DNA of 64,000 nt from Magnetococcales bacterium (GCA_002753565.1 PEAM01000013.1:1-64000), one strand, 5' to 3'. Shown: positions 1 through 9,865, counted from the stretch's first letter. Notes: generated by a model from the letters alone, not told the origin. Program-made: numbers and translations.

Positions 1-232
1 GTTTAGGGGGAGGGATTGGCCGGGGTGTGGGGGCGGGCAGGGATTTGGGGGAACGTTTGATCCCCTTAAAACCTTTGACGGTGATCTTCTTTTTTTGTCT
101 CCCGGTGGTTGAGCCTGTGACTTTATCATCTTGTTCCAAACCATGGCTATTCTTGGCCAGAGACAGGCAAAGCAAGAACAAGAGACAGAGGAGAGCTTCC
201 CGCAGAGGGAAGGTTTTATTTACTATCGTCAC
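1..232 (-). CDS. Hypothetical exported protein, N-terminal part (cut by window edge)
   Basis: The minus-strand frame stays open from a GTG at 232 to the window edge (77 codons). An in-frame TAG lies 20 codons upstream and there is no ATG, GTG or TTG between them, so the GTG is the only usable start. The first residues form a classic signal peptide: a short charged start (MTIVNKTFPLRE) followed by the hydrophobic core LLCLLFLLCLSLA. The mature part begins polar, becomes Lys/Arg-rich (KKKITVKGFKGIKR) and then Pro-rich. I do not recognise a family. No strong ribosome binding site is visible, which keeps confidence moderate. Confidence 0.5.
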   Translation of the reverse strand, partial: MTIVNKTFPLREALLCLLFLLCLSLAKNSHGLEQDDKVTGSTTGRQKKKITVKGFKGIKRSPKSLPAPTPRPIPPPK

Positions 233-485
233 TTTCTGAAATCCATCAATGAAAGGATACTGACTCTTAACCGGGAATAAGCCGATGGACTAGCTGTACC
301 TCACAGTAACTGCTATTTCCAGGTTAAAAGCTCCTGTTGTTCTGTTATGCTCTTATTCTACGCTTCCCCAAAGGTTTGCAACATGATTATGAGGGTGGGA
401 GGAAAAGAGTTTCAGATAGAAGTATGACCTCTAATGGTGTGGAACGGAATCTTAAATCTATGTTGGTAGAAAGTTTGTTAAAGAA

Positions 486-1487
486 ATGATGTCTGGAAAT
501 CCAGAAAAAAAGCCCTATGATGCGTTGGGACCTGAGACCATTCTTGATGCTGTTGAGAGTGTAGGCTATCAATGTGATGGTGGCCAGCTAGCTTTAAACA
601 GCTACGAAAATAGGGTCTATCAGATAGGAATTGAGGAAGATTCTTCTTTGGTGGTTAAGTTTTATCGGCCACAACGGTGGACGGATGTTGCCATTTTGGA
701 GGAGCATCTTTTTAGTCAGGAGTTGGCCGATTTAGAGATTACAGCGGTTCCTCCTATTGCTGATCATGAGGGGCGGACGTTGCACCAGTTCAAGGCGTTC
801 CGGTTTGCTCTTTATCCTAAGCGGGGAGGGCGGGCCCCGGAGTTGGAAGACCCAGAAACCTTGGCTCAATTAGGCCGGTTTATGGGAAGGATTCATCAGG
901 TTGGCCAGAGTAAGAGATTCGAGCATCGGCCTACTTTGGATATTGAAAGTTTTGGGGTATCTTCTCGGCAGTTTCTACTGGAGAGCGGATTTATTCCCCT
1001 GGAGATGGTCTCTCCTTATCGTTCTTTGACAGAGGATCTGTTGGATCGTATCCGGGCTGGTTTTGAGCGGGCTGGGAAGGTGGCTTCTATTCGGCTTCAT
1101 GGAGATTGCCATGGGGGCAATATTCTTTGGACAGATTCAGGACCACATTTTGTCGATTTTGATGATGCCCGAATGGGGCCAGCTATTCAAGATCTCTGGA
1201 TGTGTCTCTCGGGTGATCGGGAGGAGCGTAGTTTACAACTCTCCCATCTTTTGAGTGGTTATCTCCAGTTTGCTGAATTCAACCCCAGAGAGTTGCATCT
1301 TATCGAGCCTCTTCGAACCCTGCGTATGATGCACTATGCCGCCTGGGTGGCTCGACGCTGGCACGATCCAGCCTTTCCTCGTGCTTTTCCTTGGTTTAAT
1401 GGGCCGCGGTATTGGGATGAGCATCTGCTCTCTTTACGAGAGCAGGCTGCTTTAATGGAAGAGCTACCTCTGGAGTGGAAACTGTAG
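486..1487 (+). CDS. srkA: SrkA/RdoA-type stress response Ser/Thr protein kinase
   Basis: A 333-residue protein close to the usual length of the SrkA (YihE/RdoA) family, cytoplasmic kinases of the aminoglycoside-phosphotransferase fold that protect envelope-stressed cells. Visible landmarks are the N-terminal NSYENRVYQ segment of the nucleotide-binding lobe, the conserved KFYRP lysine strand, the catalytic loop HGDCHGGN near residue 203 and the metal-binding VDFDDA near residue 223. In enterobacteria the gene precedes dsbA; here no thiol oxidase follows and the next gene is convergent, 42 bp away. The first of two adjacent ATGs was taken; the ribosome site (AAAG) is weak and either Met is possible. 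Confidence 0.9.
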   Translation: MMSGNPEKKPYDALGPETILDAVESVGYQCDGGQLALNSYENRVYQIGIEEDSSLVVKFYRPQRWTDVAILEEHLFSQELADLEITAVPPIADHEGRTLHQFKAFRFALYPKRGGRAPELEDPETLAQLGRFMGRIHQVGQSKRFEHRPTLDIESFGVSSRQFLLESGFIPLEMVSPYRSLTEDLLDRIRAGFERAGKVASIRLHGDCHGGNILWTDSGPHFVDFDDARMGPAIQDLWMCLSGDREERSLQLSHLLSGYLQFAEFNPRELHLIEPLRTLRMMHYAAWVARRWHDPAFPRAFPWFNGPRYWDEHLLSLREQAALMEELPLEWKL

Positions 1488-1529
1488 AACAACTCTATTC
1501 ACACAAAAACCGTTGATCCCAATATGGGT

Positions 1530-4500
1530 TTAACGGGTGAGGGTAACACTACCATCAGCAATCGCAATGCTGCTGATCAACCCAGGGAAGTAGTAGCTGA
1601 AATTCTGGCTGGTTGGAATGGTCTGGCCGGTGGTAAAATCGGTACTGCCAAGTTCCAAGGCGATGTTGTCATTATAATGGGTCCAGACTTCTGGAGTATC
1701 TCCCAAAGTGTCTACCAGGAAATTATGGGGAGGTGTTGAGCCTCCACCCAGGAAAAAGCTCAAGCTGTCGGTCGCCATGTCGCTGATGATACCATTATAC
1801 CCGCTAATCAGCTCACTCAAGGTAAAGGTGAGGTTGGGGGTCAGTAGGGAGTCCTCATGGAGAACATCCACATAGGATGAGGCGCTGTCAAAGGAGATGG
1901 AGGTTCCAGAAACCGTTGGAACAACTCGAAACCGGACACCTGCCGTATAGTCGCTGGCGTAGGGGGTAAGAGTATCGAAAAGGCTGTTGGCTGCTGTCTG
2001 AACCGAAGAGGGGAGTCGAGCATGGATGGCATCGATCACACCGATCTCCATGGTGGCGGTAATCAGGGAGCCGGTAATCTCCAGGTTGAACTGCTTGATT
2101 ACATCGGTCAGGGAGTAGGTGAAGGTGCCGCCAGAGGTGAACTGCTGACCCACCTTGCCAATAATCATGTTTTCAAAATCGGACTCCGATACAACGACCG
2201 TTCCGCCGGCTGCAGATTCGAACAGGTTTTTATAGATGGCTGCATAGGTTGCTTTTGCCGCAGCCTGCATGGCTGAGACTGAAGCGTTGCTTTCGGGTAT
2301 ATCTTCTACGGAAAAACCACCGATGGAGACACTAAAGGTTTCGCTGTAAGTGAGACCACCGCTGTCTGTCGTGGTAATTTCCAGGCTGAACACACCAAAA
2401 ACCGAACCATCTGAATCCACAACCATGAGTTGATCATCTTCAATGGCAAAAGCCCCATTTTGGTCATCGGTCAGGGTGTAGGTAAAGGTGTCGGCGGCGT
2501 TTAAATCGGTTGTGGTCAGGACGCCAACCGACATGGATGTAGGACGGTCCATGAAAGGGAGGACCGAACTACTCAGACCAATGTCAGTTGGGGCGACGTT
2601 AACCTCGGTAACCGTGATGGAGAGGGATTTGGTATAGGTCAAGCTGCCATTATCGGTCACCGTTACCTCGACAACCAGAGTGGAGCCGGTGGTCAGCTCT
2701 GAGCCAGATTTAACCTGAAGTATCTCGCCGGAGACCTCAAAGAGGGCAGAGTCGCTGCCGCCGGTAACCGCAAAGGTATGGGTGTTGCCGGTATCTTGAT
2801 CGGTAGCGGTCAAGGTGCCCACCTCCGCTGCCGCGGTTAGAGTGGCGGGGGAGGGTGGGGTAATCTCGACGCTCTCCGCCGACAGGGTGATATCGGTTGG
2901 GGCATCGTTGATATCGTTGATATCGAGGGTCAGGGTCTTATCAAAACTTTTTCCGCCCGCATCAGTAGCCCGAATCTGCACCTCCACACTGGTGGTGGTC
3001 ATGGTCTCATAATCGAAGGTGGTCCCTTGTAACAGCATGAGGTTGGAACCATTAACAGTAAACAGTGCCTGATCTGCTCCGCCTATGACGGTAAAGGTAT
3101 GGGTGTCGTCGGTATCCTGATCGGTGGCGGTGAGGGTGCCAATGGTCAGGTCGACCACGCCGGTCTCCGGGTTTTCATCGATAGAGGTGACCGAAAGCGT
3201 GAGATCGGTGGGTGCGTAGTTGGATGTGGTGATGGTAACGGTCAAGGTCTGGGCATAGGTCAGGCCACCACCATCCGTTACGGTGACCTCGACCGAATAG
3301 GTCGGCTTGGTATCCACATTGAGGGAGGTTCCGGCCACAAACTGCAGGGAGGTGTCGGTAATCTGGAAATGGGCTTGATCCTCTCCACCGGTTACGGCAA
3401 AGGTGTGGCTTAAGTTGGCGGTTTCGATATCTTCATCCACAGCCGACAAGGTGCCAACCGTCAAGGCTGAGGTGGTATCGTCATTCTCTGCCACACCCCC
3501 TCCAGTGAGGGTGATCTCGGTGGGAGCCTCGTTGATATCATTGACGTTAATGGTCAAGGTGCCGGTCAGCCCGCTAGATGAGGTGACCGAGACCGTCAGG
3601 GTGCTTTTATCCTCATAGTTGGGTATGTAGCTGCTGTTTATCCAGAGTTGGCTGCCGTTGACAATCTGGAAATAGGCCTCATGATTTTCACTGCCGAGAG
3701 TGTAGGTTTGGCTGCTGTCGGTACTTTGGTCGGCAATCTCATAGATGGAGAGGGTGCCAATTTGTACCGGAGTGGCGCTGTTCTCATCGATGGAATCAGA
3801 AGAGAGAACAATACTGGTCCCCTGTACCGTAAAGCTCAGGCTATCTTTTACACCACTTGGAAAGGCCTGAACCTCCCAGACATAACTGCCCGAACCCAGG
3901 GTAATCTCTGGGGTGGCGCTACAGTCGGTGGAGCTGCTGCAGCCGGCTTCACTGGCGGTAAAAGATTGTCGGAGCAGGGCGCTGCCCGATGTTTGTTCCT
4001 GAATTTTAATCCGATAGTTGGTGGAATCGGTAATGGCGGTCCAGGTAAAAGTGGGGGTTACCGTGGTAACCGTTCCGGTTGGGGAGAGCGCAAAATTTCC
4101 GGTTGAGCCCCCATCCTCATCTCCGGTTGAGATGGTAAAGGCTTGGGAGGCGGTTTGACTGCCCATGGTGCCGGTAGTGTTGTTGACGGTTTGAATGGTC
4201 CAGCCATAGGTTCCGTCAGCCAGCTCTTGGGTCAAGGTGATGGAACAGGTCACCAGACCATTGCCACAATTGGCTGTAGAGCTGAGCATGGTGTAGTTGA
4301 CAACCTCCACACTGCTGGCATCGGTGATGACCAGCTTATAATGGGTCGAGTTGACATCCGGGCTCCAGGAGAAGAGCGGCGTTTTGGTGGTTTCTGTTCC
4401 GGTCGGGGTGATCAGATTGACCAAGCCTGGGCCGGTGGCAGAGGTGGCGATGGTAAAGGTGGTGGTGGCCGTTGTGCTGACCCGGACATTGGTTTCATCC

Positions 4501-6668
4501 AACGCATAGATCGACCAGCTACCCTGACCGGTTGGCAATTTGGTCGAAGGAGTGATGGAGCAGTTGCCGGTACCGCTGCTACAATTTGCTGCATTGGCGC
4601 TGAGTTTGCCGACAGTGGTGGTGGTCCCCTCAGAGTTGATGATGGTAATATAATAGTGGGTGGCATCGGCGACGGCTGTCCAGGAGAAGCTCGGTAACTG
4701 GGTAGTTGATTCCGTCGTACTGTTTGGGCTGACGATGGAGGGTGTCGTCAGATCCCCACGTGTCACTTTGAAGGTGGTAGAGCCGGTCTGTTTATCGGGC
4801 AGTACATAGATGGACCAGTTGATGGTTTGGTCGTAGTCGAGAGTAACAGCCGGGGTTACGGAACAGCTACCGGTTCCACTGCTACAGCCCGCCTCATCGG
4901 CTGTGTACCACTCTCTTAGGAGCAGGGCGCCGTTGGACTCCTGCTCGATCATGAGACGATAGTTGGTCGCCCCACTGATGGCGCTCCAGGTGTAGGTGGG
5001 AGCAGTCTCGGAGATGGTGCCGGTAGGAGCGGTCAGGGTGGCGGTGGTTGACCCGATAAGGACGGTAAAGCTGACGGCACTGGAGACGGCACCGGTTTCA
5101 GAATTGGTTTCGTTAACTCCCTGCAGGGTCCACTGGTAGTCGCCATCGGTCAGGGTGGTTGTCGGGGTGATGGAACAGGTGCCGGTTCCGCTGGAGCACC
5201 CCAGGGTGCTGGCGCTGTATTGGGTGCTGATAACAGTACCTGAACTGCCGGTTACGGTCAGCTTGTAGTGGGTGGTGTTTTCGGTTGCTGTCCAGCTATA
5301 GGTCGGTGTGGTCGTGCCGATGGTGCCGCTGGGTGACGTGGGTGTCGGAACGCCGGGTGTGACAACCGGGGCCGTCACGGTAAAGGCAAGCGCGGAGGAC
5401 TCTGAGCTGGAGAGGCTGTAACTGGTGTTGAAAGCGGTCACCGTCCACGAACTGGCCCCATCTGGCAGGGAGAGCGAGGGGGTGAAAGAGCAGGTCCCGG
5501 TTCCAGCCGAACAGTTGCTCTGACTGGCGGTCAGGGAGCTGTTGAGAACGATGGAGCCGGTGGAGGCGGTTACCTTGAGTTTATAATGAGTTGCACTGCT
5601 GACAGCACCCCAGGAAAAGGTGGGGGCTGTACTGCTTGTCGCTCCACTGGGAGAGGTGGGCGTCGGGGTCTCCAGTGCGGTGGGCGCTGTTGAGAAGGTG
5701 AGGGTCTGTTTGTCATAGTCGGGGGAGGTGGTCACCTCCCAGGTAAAGGAGCCTTCTCCAATGTCCACTGTTGGTGTGACCGAACAGCTTCCTGTCCCTG
5801 AACTACACCCCACCTCGGCTGCCGTATACCATTGACTGATAAACTCCTGACCAGAGCCGGTTTTGGCGACGCGAAGGCGATATTGGGTAGCGGTGCTGGA
5901 GGCAGTCCAGATGTAGGTTGGGGTGGTATCGGTAATGCTTCCTGTCGGGGAGGTCAGGCTAATGGGCGTGACCGCTGTCCCGATGGTAAAGGCGATGGCG
6001 CTGGACTCTGCTCCCAGAGAGGTAGGCCAGGGTTTGACATACCAAAGATAGCTGCTGCCGTTGGTCAGGACCGTGCTGGGCTTGACACTACAACTGCCGA
6101 TACTGCCGCTACAGTTGGCGCTGGCTGCCGAGTGCCACTTTTGATAGATTGTCGACCCGCTGCTGGTGGTGACCCGAAGCTGATAGTAGGTGGCCGAGGT
6201 GATGGCGCTCCAACGGTAGGTTGGGGTGGTTTTGGTGGTAGAGCCACTGGGCAGGCCGGGAGATGAGGCGGCCTTGGAGAGGGCAAAACTTCCCGTTGTG
6301 GTTGCGCCCATGCCGGTGGCACCATAGGTGCGAATAGACCAGGTATAGTTGCCTGCCTCGAAGGTGGAGGTGGGGGTAACCGAGCAGGTCCCGGAACCAC
6401 TGCTACAGCCGACGCTGGCTGCTGTGTACCACTTGCGAAAAAGGGTCTGTTTGCCGGTGGAGTCCATCACCTTGACGGCATAGTAGGTGGAGTCGGTGTT
6501 GGCGTTCCAGCTGAAGGCAATAGTCGATGGGGTGGTCTCCGCCGAGATGGAACCACTGGGTGCGATAAGCGTCACCCCACCTGGGCCAGCCGAGGCCGCC
6601 AGTGGATAGAGCAGAAGGGTGGTCATGAAGAAGACCAGCATCCTGATATGTCTGAAAAATCTATTCAC
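1530..6668 (-). CDS. Very large secreted beta-repeat/cadherin-like protein
   Basis: A 1712-residue protein with a signal peptide ending near AASAGPGG. Residues about 30-950 hold nine units of roughly 100 residues. Each has a TPT-x-x-W-[ST] strand, an ATHYKL-type strand, and a conserved Cys pair in a segment like GCSSGTGSCSVTP (seven residues between the cysteines), suggesting one small disulfide per unit. Residues about 950-1450 hold five cadherin-like repeats with VGTLxAxDxD and DINDxAPT calcium-binding signatures. Residues about 1450-1712 form a domain I cannot name. No RTX, LPXTG or autotransporter barrel is evident and the secretion route beyond Sec is unknown. A role as adhesin, matrix or flagellar-sheath component is inference. 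GTG start kept because it gives the best signal peptide (MNRFFRHIR then hydrophobic core). Confidence 0.85.
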   Translation of the reverse strand: MNRFFRHIRMLVFFMTTLLLYPLAASAGPGGVTLIAPSGSISAETTPSTIAFSWNANTDSTYYAVKVMDSTGKQTLFRKWYTAASVGCSSGSGTCSVTPTSTFEAGNYTWSIRTYGATGMGATTTGSFALSKAASSPGLPSGSTTKTTPTYRWSAITSATYYQLRVTTSSGSTIYQKWHSAASANCSGSIGSCSVKPSTVLTNGSSYLWYVKPWPTSLGAESSAIAFTIGTAVTPISLTSPTGSITDTTPTYIWTASSTATQYRLRVAKTGSGQEFISQWYTAAEVGCSSGTGSCSVTPTVDIGEGSFTWEVTTSPDYDKQTLTFSTAPTALETPTPTSPSGATSSTAPTFSWGAVSSATHYKLKVTASTGSIVLNSSLTASQSNCSAGTGTCSFTPSLSLPDGASSWTVTAFNTSYSLSSSESSALAFTVTAPVVTPGVPTPTSPSGTIGTTTPTYSWTATENTTHYKLTVTGSSGTVISTQYSASTLGCSSGTGTCSITPTTTLTDGDYQWTLQGVNETNSETGAVSSAVSFTVLIGSTTATLTAPTGTISETAPTYTWSAISGATNYRLMIEQESNGALLLREWYTADEAGCSSGTGSCSVTPAVTLDYDQTINWSIYVLPDKQTGSTTFKVTRGDLTTPSIVSPNSTTESTTQLPSFSWTAVADATHYYITIINSEGTTTTVGKLSANAANCSSGTGNCSITPSTKLPTGQGSWSIYALDETNVRVSTTATTTFTIATSATGPGLVNLITPTGTETTKTPLFSWSPDVNSTHYKLVITDASSVEVVNYTMLSSTANCGNGLVTCSITLTQELADGTYGWTIQTVNNTTGTMGSQTASQAFTISTGDEDGGSTGNFALSPTGTVTTVTPTFTWTAITDSTNYRIKIQEQTSGSALLRQSFTASEAGCSSSTDCSATPEITLGSGSYVWEVQAFPSGVKDSLSFTVQGTSIVLSSDSIDENSATPVQIGTLSIYEIADQSTDSSQTYTLGSENHEAYFQIVNGSQLWINSSYIPNYEDKSTLTVSVTSSSGLTGTLTINVNDINEAPTEITLTGGGVAENDDTTSALTVGTLSAVDEDIETANLSHTFAVTGGEDQAHFQITDTSLQFVAGTSLNVDTKPTYSVEVTVTDGGGLTYAQTLTVTITTSNYAPTDLTLSVTSIDENPETGVVDLTIGTLTATDQDTDDTHTFTVIGGADQALFTVNGSNLMLLQGTTFDYETMTTTSVEVQIRATDAGGKSFDKTLTLDINDINDAPTDITLSAESVEITPPSPATLTAAAEVGTLTATDQDTGNTHTFAVTGGSDSALFEVSGEILQVKSGSELTTGSTLVVEVTVTDNGSLTYTKSLSITVTEVNVAPTDIGLSSSVLPFMDRPTSMSVGVLTTTDLNAADTFTYTLTDDQNGAFAIEDDQLMVVDSDGSVFGVFSLEITTTDSGGLTYSETFSVSIGGFSVEDIPESNASVSAMQAAAKATYAAIYKNLFESAAGGTVVVSESDFENMIIGKVGQQFTSGGTFTYSLTDVIKQFNLEITGSLITATMEIGVIDAIHARLPSSVQTAANSLFDTLTPYASDYTAGVRFRVVPTVSGTSISFDSASSYVDVLHEDSLLTPNLTFTLSELISGYNGIISDMATDSLSFFLGGGSTPPHNFLVDTLGDTPEVWTHYNDNIALELGSTDFTTGQTIPTSQNFSYYFPGLISSIAIADGSVTLTR

Positions 6669-7159
6669 ACCCGGTTTTCCGCTATCGGCCTCTTGGCCTG
6701 TTTAGCAGATTCTCCCAGTTAAGGTAATACAGGGGAGCTTCCCCCTGACACGCTCGGACAAAACCCTATCATGAGTATACACCCAGAGCCTTAAATAACA
6801 ACGCCATTTTTATAACGAATCGTGACATCTGTAACAGGGCGATGTACTGTTAATTCTCTCTTTTCCTTCTGTTTTTCCTTTTGTTTCAACCCTCGGCACC
6901 CCCCGATGAAAGCAGACTGAGCAAGGGGGATATCCGATTCTTCCCCTCCCTCTAGAGCTGGTCTGCCTTCTCAACCCTTGAGAAGAGGAGGATGCATGAT
7001 TCGTGCGAAAGTTTCCGCCAAGCCTGAACAACTGTCAGTCGTTCAGGCGAAATGGATGAGTCTTGATGCTGCTATCCTATTAAAAAATAATAATAGATCA
7101 ATTGGTTATTCTGCCTTATCTCAGGTGGAACAAAAAAACAAAGGGTCCTGTTTTCTCCT
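6669..7159. other. 491-bp intergenic region with two consecutive perfect hairpins
   Basis: No convincing gene is seen between the large secreted protein and the TPR protein. It contains an inverted repeat at 6967-6985 (CTTCTCAA, three-base loop, TTGAGAAG) and a second at 7022-7048 (arms GCCTGAAC and GTTCAGGC, with an inner ACTG-T-CAGT core and one mismatch). A smaller GC hairpin lies at 6730-6747. Neither large hairpin is followed by a T-run in either direction, so they look like operators or structured 5' leader RNA of the minus-strand gene ending at 1530 rather than terminators. I could not match them to a known riboswitch. Confidence 0.5.
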
Positions 7160-8956
7160 CTATTGAGTGCCCGATTGGATGGTTTTAATCTTCTCCAGAT
7201 AGCTGTTAGCAGCAGATGGATTGTTCAAATGTTGCAGGGTAGAGGCATAATTTGCCATGACCACTGCCAAATAAGGGTTGTTGGGGTTGGGCGTCTGCTG
7301 CAGGATGAAAAGGGACTTTTCATAGTAGTATTTAGCCTGGTTATAGTCCCGATTACGCTCATAAAGCCTGGCCAGATCGTTGTATCCAACAGCCACCTTC
7401 GGATGGTTATCGCCCACATGAGCTTTTTCGATAGCCAGCGCCCTGTTTTGATAGCTGATGGCCTGGTCATACCTCTTCTGCGCCCGAGAGAGGGCCGCCA
7501 GATGCCGATAACCGGAGACTAGAGAGGGATCCGAAGCATCTAAATGATTGTTTTTTATCCGTATGGACTCATTTAACAGCTTTTCTGCCTGGCTGAATTT
7601 TCCCTGATTGGCCAGGGCCGAAGCCAGATTATGCAGTGCAGATGCTGTAGAGAGACTCTCCTTGCCGGCTGTTACCTCTTTAACCTCCAAATGGCGGGAA
7701 AGCAGGTTCTCTGCCAGGACAAAGTTGCCGCTTTGTAGCGCTTTGTTAGCCAGTGTAACCGTTTTGTTGGTCAGGGTTGGTGGAGGAATCAAGGTGACCA
7801 TGGCGACCGGAGGCTGGGCAATATTTTCTGTCGGGGGATCAGGCTCTACGGTTTTTTTCTCCGCTACCAGATCAGCCTCACCCACTTCTTGAGTAGGAGG
7901 TGGGGGTGTGACCGGTTGTTCGGGGGTTTTCTCTTCTGCCAGGAGTTTTTGGTTCTCCTCAATGGCTGCAATGCTCTCTTTGGTCTGAATGACGATGGGG
8001 TTTTCACTGCCCAGGTTGGGGGTGTCGATTTTGAGAGCCTCTTTTAAGGTCTCTTTGGCGGCACCCAGGTTTCCGGTACCAGAATAGAACGCTCCCAGAT
8101 TTCTAAGGGGAGGGGCCAACTGGGGGCTGTCTGCCGCAAAGCTTTTTTGGGAGAGCAGAACCGCCCGATTGAGCACCGCTTCGGCCTCGACGATCCGTCC
8201 TCTTTTTTCCAGAGCAGCCCCCCATTTTCCCAACAGCTCGATACGGCGAGGAATATCTCCCTTGGGGAGCAGCTTCAAGGCCTCTTTATAGGTGAGGATG
8301 GCTTTGTCGGCTTCAGCTTTTTCCAGCTGCAGGTCAGCCAGGCTGGTTTGGACGGCGGCAGCCTTTTGGAGCATCTCTTCCCGCTGGCTTGGTGAACGTT
8401 TGGCCTCATCCAGCAACAGTTGGCTGGTTTGGTTCAGCAACATCTCGGCCTGTTGGCTCTGTCCCGATTGAAGGGCAGAGAGGGCATTTTGGTGAACAGA
8501 GGTGATCTCCTCCTGCTTGGAACGGCTGGAGGGGAGACCGACAACCTGCTGTTGCCCCTTGGCCGCGTCCGTCTTGCTCTTGATGACCGGGTTGTATTGA
8601 GAAACCCGATTGGGAAGATAGAGGCTTGGTGTGGCAGAAGGGGTTTCGGTCTGCTGGGAGGAGAACGCCAAGGGCCAGAGGGCGGCAACCAGGGCAACCC
8701 CACCCATCAGGGTGGGAATGCCCAAGGTGGTGAGAGTGCCGGGAGAGCTTTTGGTTCGGAGTATGGAGGGTTGGGAGGTGGAAAAGAGGGCCATTGCCCC
8801 CCCCGCCAGGGTAAGGGGGATGCCCGATAGCAGGATTTGATTGATGGCTGGAGAGTCGGGTATCAGTTGAAGCAGCGACAAGGAGGCAGGGAGCAGTATG
8901 GCTAATAAGCCAACCGTCATGATGACCCAACCTGACCGTAGATATGTCTGCCTCAT
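7160..8956 (-). CDS. Membrane-anchored tetratricopeptide (kinesin-light-chain-like) repeat protein
   Basis: A 598-residue protein. The first 105 residues contain three hydrophobic stretches (WVIMTVGLLAILL; ILLSGIPLTLAGGAMALF; MGGVALVAALWPLAF) that should place it in the inner membrane. Two arrays of TPR-like helices follow (about 150-330 and 400-590), separated by a Pro/Glu-rich linker. The second array has the NxALAI-type and HPKVAVGYNDLARLY motifs typical of kinesin-light-chain TPRs, which bind peptides or partner proteins. The start is supported by AAGGGG nine bases before the ATG. Partner unknown; a scaffold for envelope or surface complexes is possible but unproven. Confidence 0.8.
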   Translation of the reverse strand: MRQTYLRSGWVIMTVGLLAILLPASLSLLQLIPDSPAINQILLSGIPLTLAGGAMALFSTSQPSILRTKSSPGTLTTLGIPTLMGGVALVAALWPLAFSSQQTETPSATPSLYLPNRVSQYNPVIKSKTDAAKGQQQVVGLPSSRSKQEEITSVHQNALSALQSGQSQQAEMLLNQTSQLLLDEAKRSPSQREEMLQKAAAVQTSLADLQLEKAEADKAILTYKEALKLLPKGDIPRRIELLGKWGAALEKRGRIVEAEAVLNRAVLLSQKSFAADSPQLAPPLRNLGAFYSGTGNLGAAKETLKEALKIDTPNLGSENPIVIQTKESIAAIEENQKLLAEEKTPEQPVTPPPPTQEVGEADLVAEKKTVEPDPPTENIAQPPVAMVTLIPPPTLTNKTVTLANKALQSGNFVLAENLLSRHLEVKEVTAGKESLSTASALHNLASALANQGKFSQAEKLLNESIRIKNNHLDASDPSLVSGYRHLAALSRAQKRYDQAISYQNRALAIEKAHVGDNHPKVAVGYNDLARLYERNRDYNQAKYYYEKSLFILQQTPNPNNPYLAVVMANYASTLQHLNNPSAANSYLEKIKTIQSGTQ

Positions 8957-9040
8957 AGAGACGAACCCCTTATCCTTCTTTATTTAAAGAGATGGATGCC
9001 TTGCCTGAATCGATAATCCTCTTCTGGAGTTGATCGGTTA

Positions 9041-9865
9041 TTATTTCTTCAACTTGAGCGTTGTTTTCCTCTCCAGCTTATGGTCAGGGGCCAGCTTGTC
9101 CATCATAAGGGTATGAATGGCCGGGTTGGCGGCAACAATCTCTCCATTATTCATATAGCCACCCTTGCCCTGAAAGTCGGTGACGTATCCGCCGGCCTCT
9201 TTAAGAATGATGGTTCCCGCCGCCACATCCCACCGGGAGAGGCCCGACTCCCAATAGCCGTCATATCGACCCGCCGCCACATAGGCCAGATCCAGTGCGG
9301 CACTGCCCTGCCTGCGCACATCCCGGCTGGCATGCCACAGAGCGGTAAAGCTTCTCAGGTAGCTGTCCATGCGGTCTCTGTTTTTGATGGGAAAGCCGGT
9401 TGCCAGCAGAGCCTCGGAAAGGGCGCGGGTCTTGCCTACCCGGATTCGATAGTCGTTCAGAAAAGCCCCCCGACCATTCTCTCCTACAAACATCTCATTG
9501 CGCATGGGATCGAAAACCAACCCGCCGATTACGACGCCATTTTCAGCCAGAGCAATGGATATGGAGAAGTGAGGGAGGCCGTGGATGAAGTTGTTGGTGC
9601 CGTCGATGGGGTCGATAATCCAGCAGAACCCTCGGGGGGGGATGGAGCCGCCGCTCTCTTCCGCCAGAACCTGATAGCTGGGATAGGAGGTTTTAAGCTG
9701 CTGGATGATCTCCTTCTCTGTTTCAACATCTGCCTCGGTGACCAGGTCGTTTAGCCCTTTGTGTTGAACCGAGAGTTCATAGTGATGTTGGAAACGGTCT
9801 AAAAGACGTTTGGCAACGGAGCGGGCGGTACGTACCGCAATATGCATTTGGGGAGATAGGTTCAT
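9041..9865 (-). CDS. suhB: Inositol-1-monophosphatase / SuhB family phosphatase
   Basis: The metal-dependent sugar-phosphatase fold is clear: LAEESG metal site, the WIIDPIDGTNNFIHG motif and the C-terminal SRWDVAAGTIILKEAGG motif. Family members hydrolyse myo-inositol-1-phosphate, and SuhB also takes part in rRNA transcription antitermination. The open frame extends 34 codons further upstream to 9967, but the family normally begins just before the first helix (here MNLSPQMHIAVRTARS), giving 274 residues against about 267 for E. coli SuhB, so the ATG at 9865 was chosen. No good ribosome site is visible for any candidate. The gene lies alone, divergent from the flagellar region. Confidence 0.88.
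   Translation of the reverse strand: MNLSPQMHIAVRTARSVAKRLLDRFQHHYELSVQHKGLNDLVTEADVETEKEIIQQLKTSYPSYQVLAEESGGSIPPRGFCWIIDPIDGTNNFIHGLPHFSISIALAENGVVIGGLVFDPMRNEMFVGENGRGAFLNDYRIRVGKTRALSEALLATGFPIKNRDRMDSYLRSFTALWHASRDVRRQGSAALDLAYVAAGRYDGYWESGLSRWDVAAGTIILKEAGGYVTDFQGKGGYMNNGEIVAANPAIHTLMMDKLAPDHKLERKTTLKLKK

Noticed and set aside
4143-4697. Plus-strand frame inside the giant secreted protein, and other frames there
   Set aside because: Gly-rich shadow caused by repeated codons of the beta units.
6682-6689. Minus-strand GCCGATAG before the giant secreted protein as a sigma-28 -10 element
   Set aside because: The TAAA upstream is only 11 bases away rather than about 15, and there is no other -35 match.
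6810-7031. 73-codon minus-strand frame in the same gap
   Set aside because: Low-complexity, Arg/Ser-rich, no ribosome site, overlaps both hairpins.
6967-7048. Riboswitch (GEMM, SAM or guanidine types) in the gap before the giant protein
   Set aside because: The hairpins do not show the conserved junction sequences of the types I know.
6978-7166. Small plus-strand frame after GAGGAGG near 6995
   Set aside because: Has a Shine-Dalgarno-like sequence, but no recognisable protein features and overlaps the end of the TPR gene and a hairpin; not supported as a gene.
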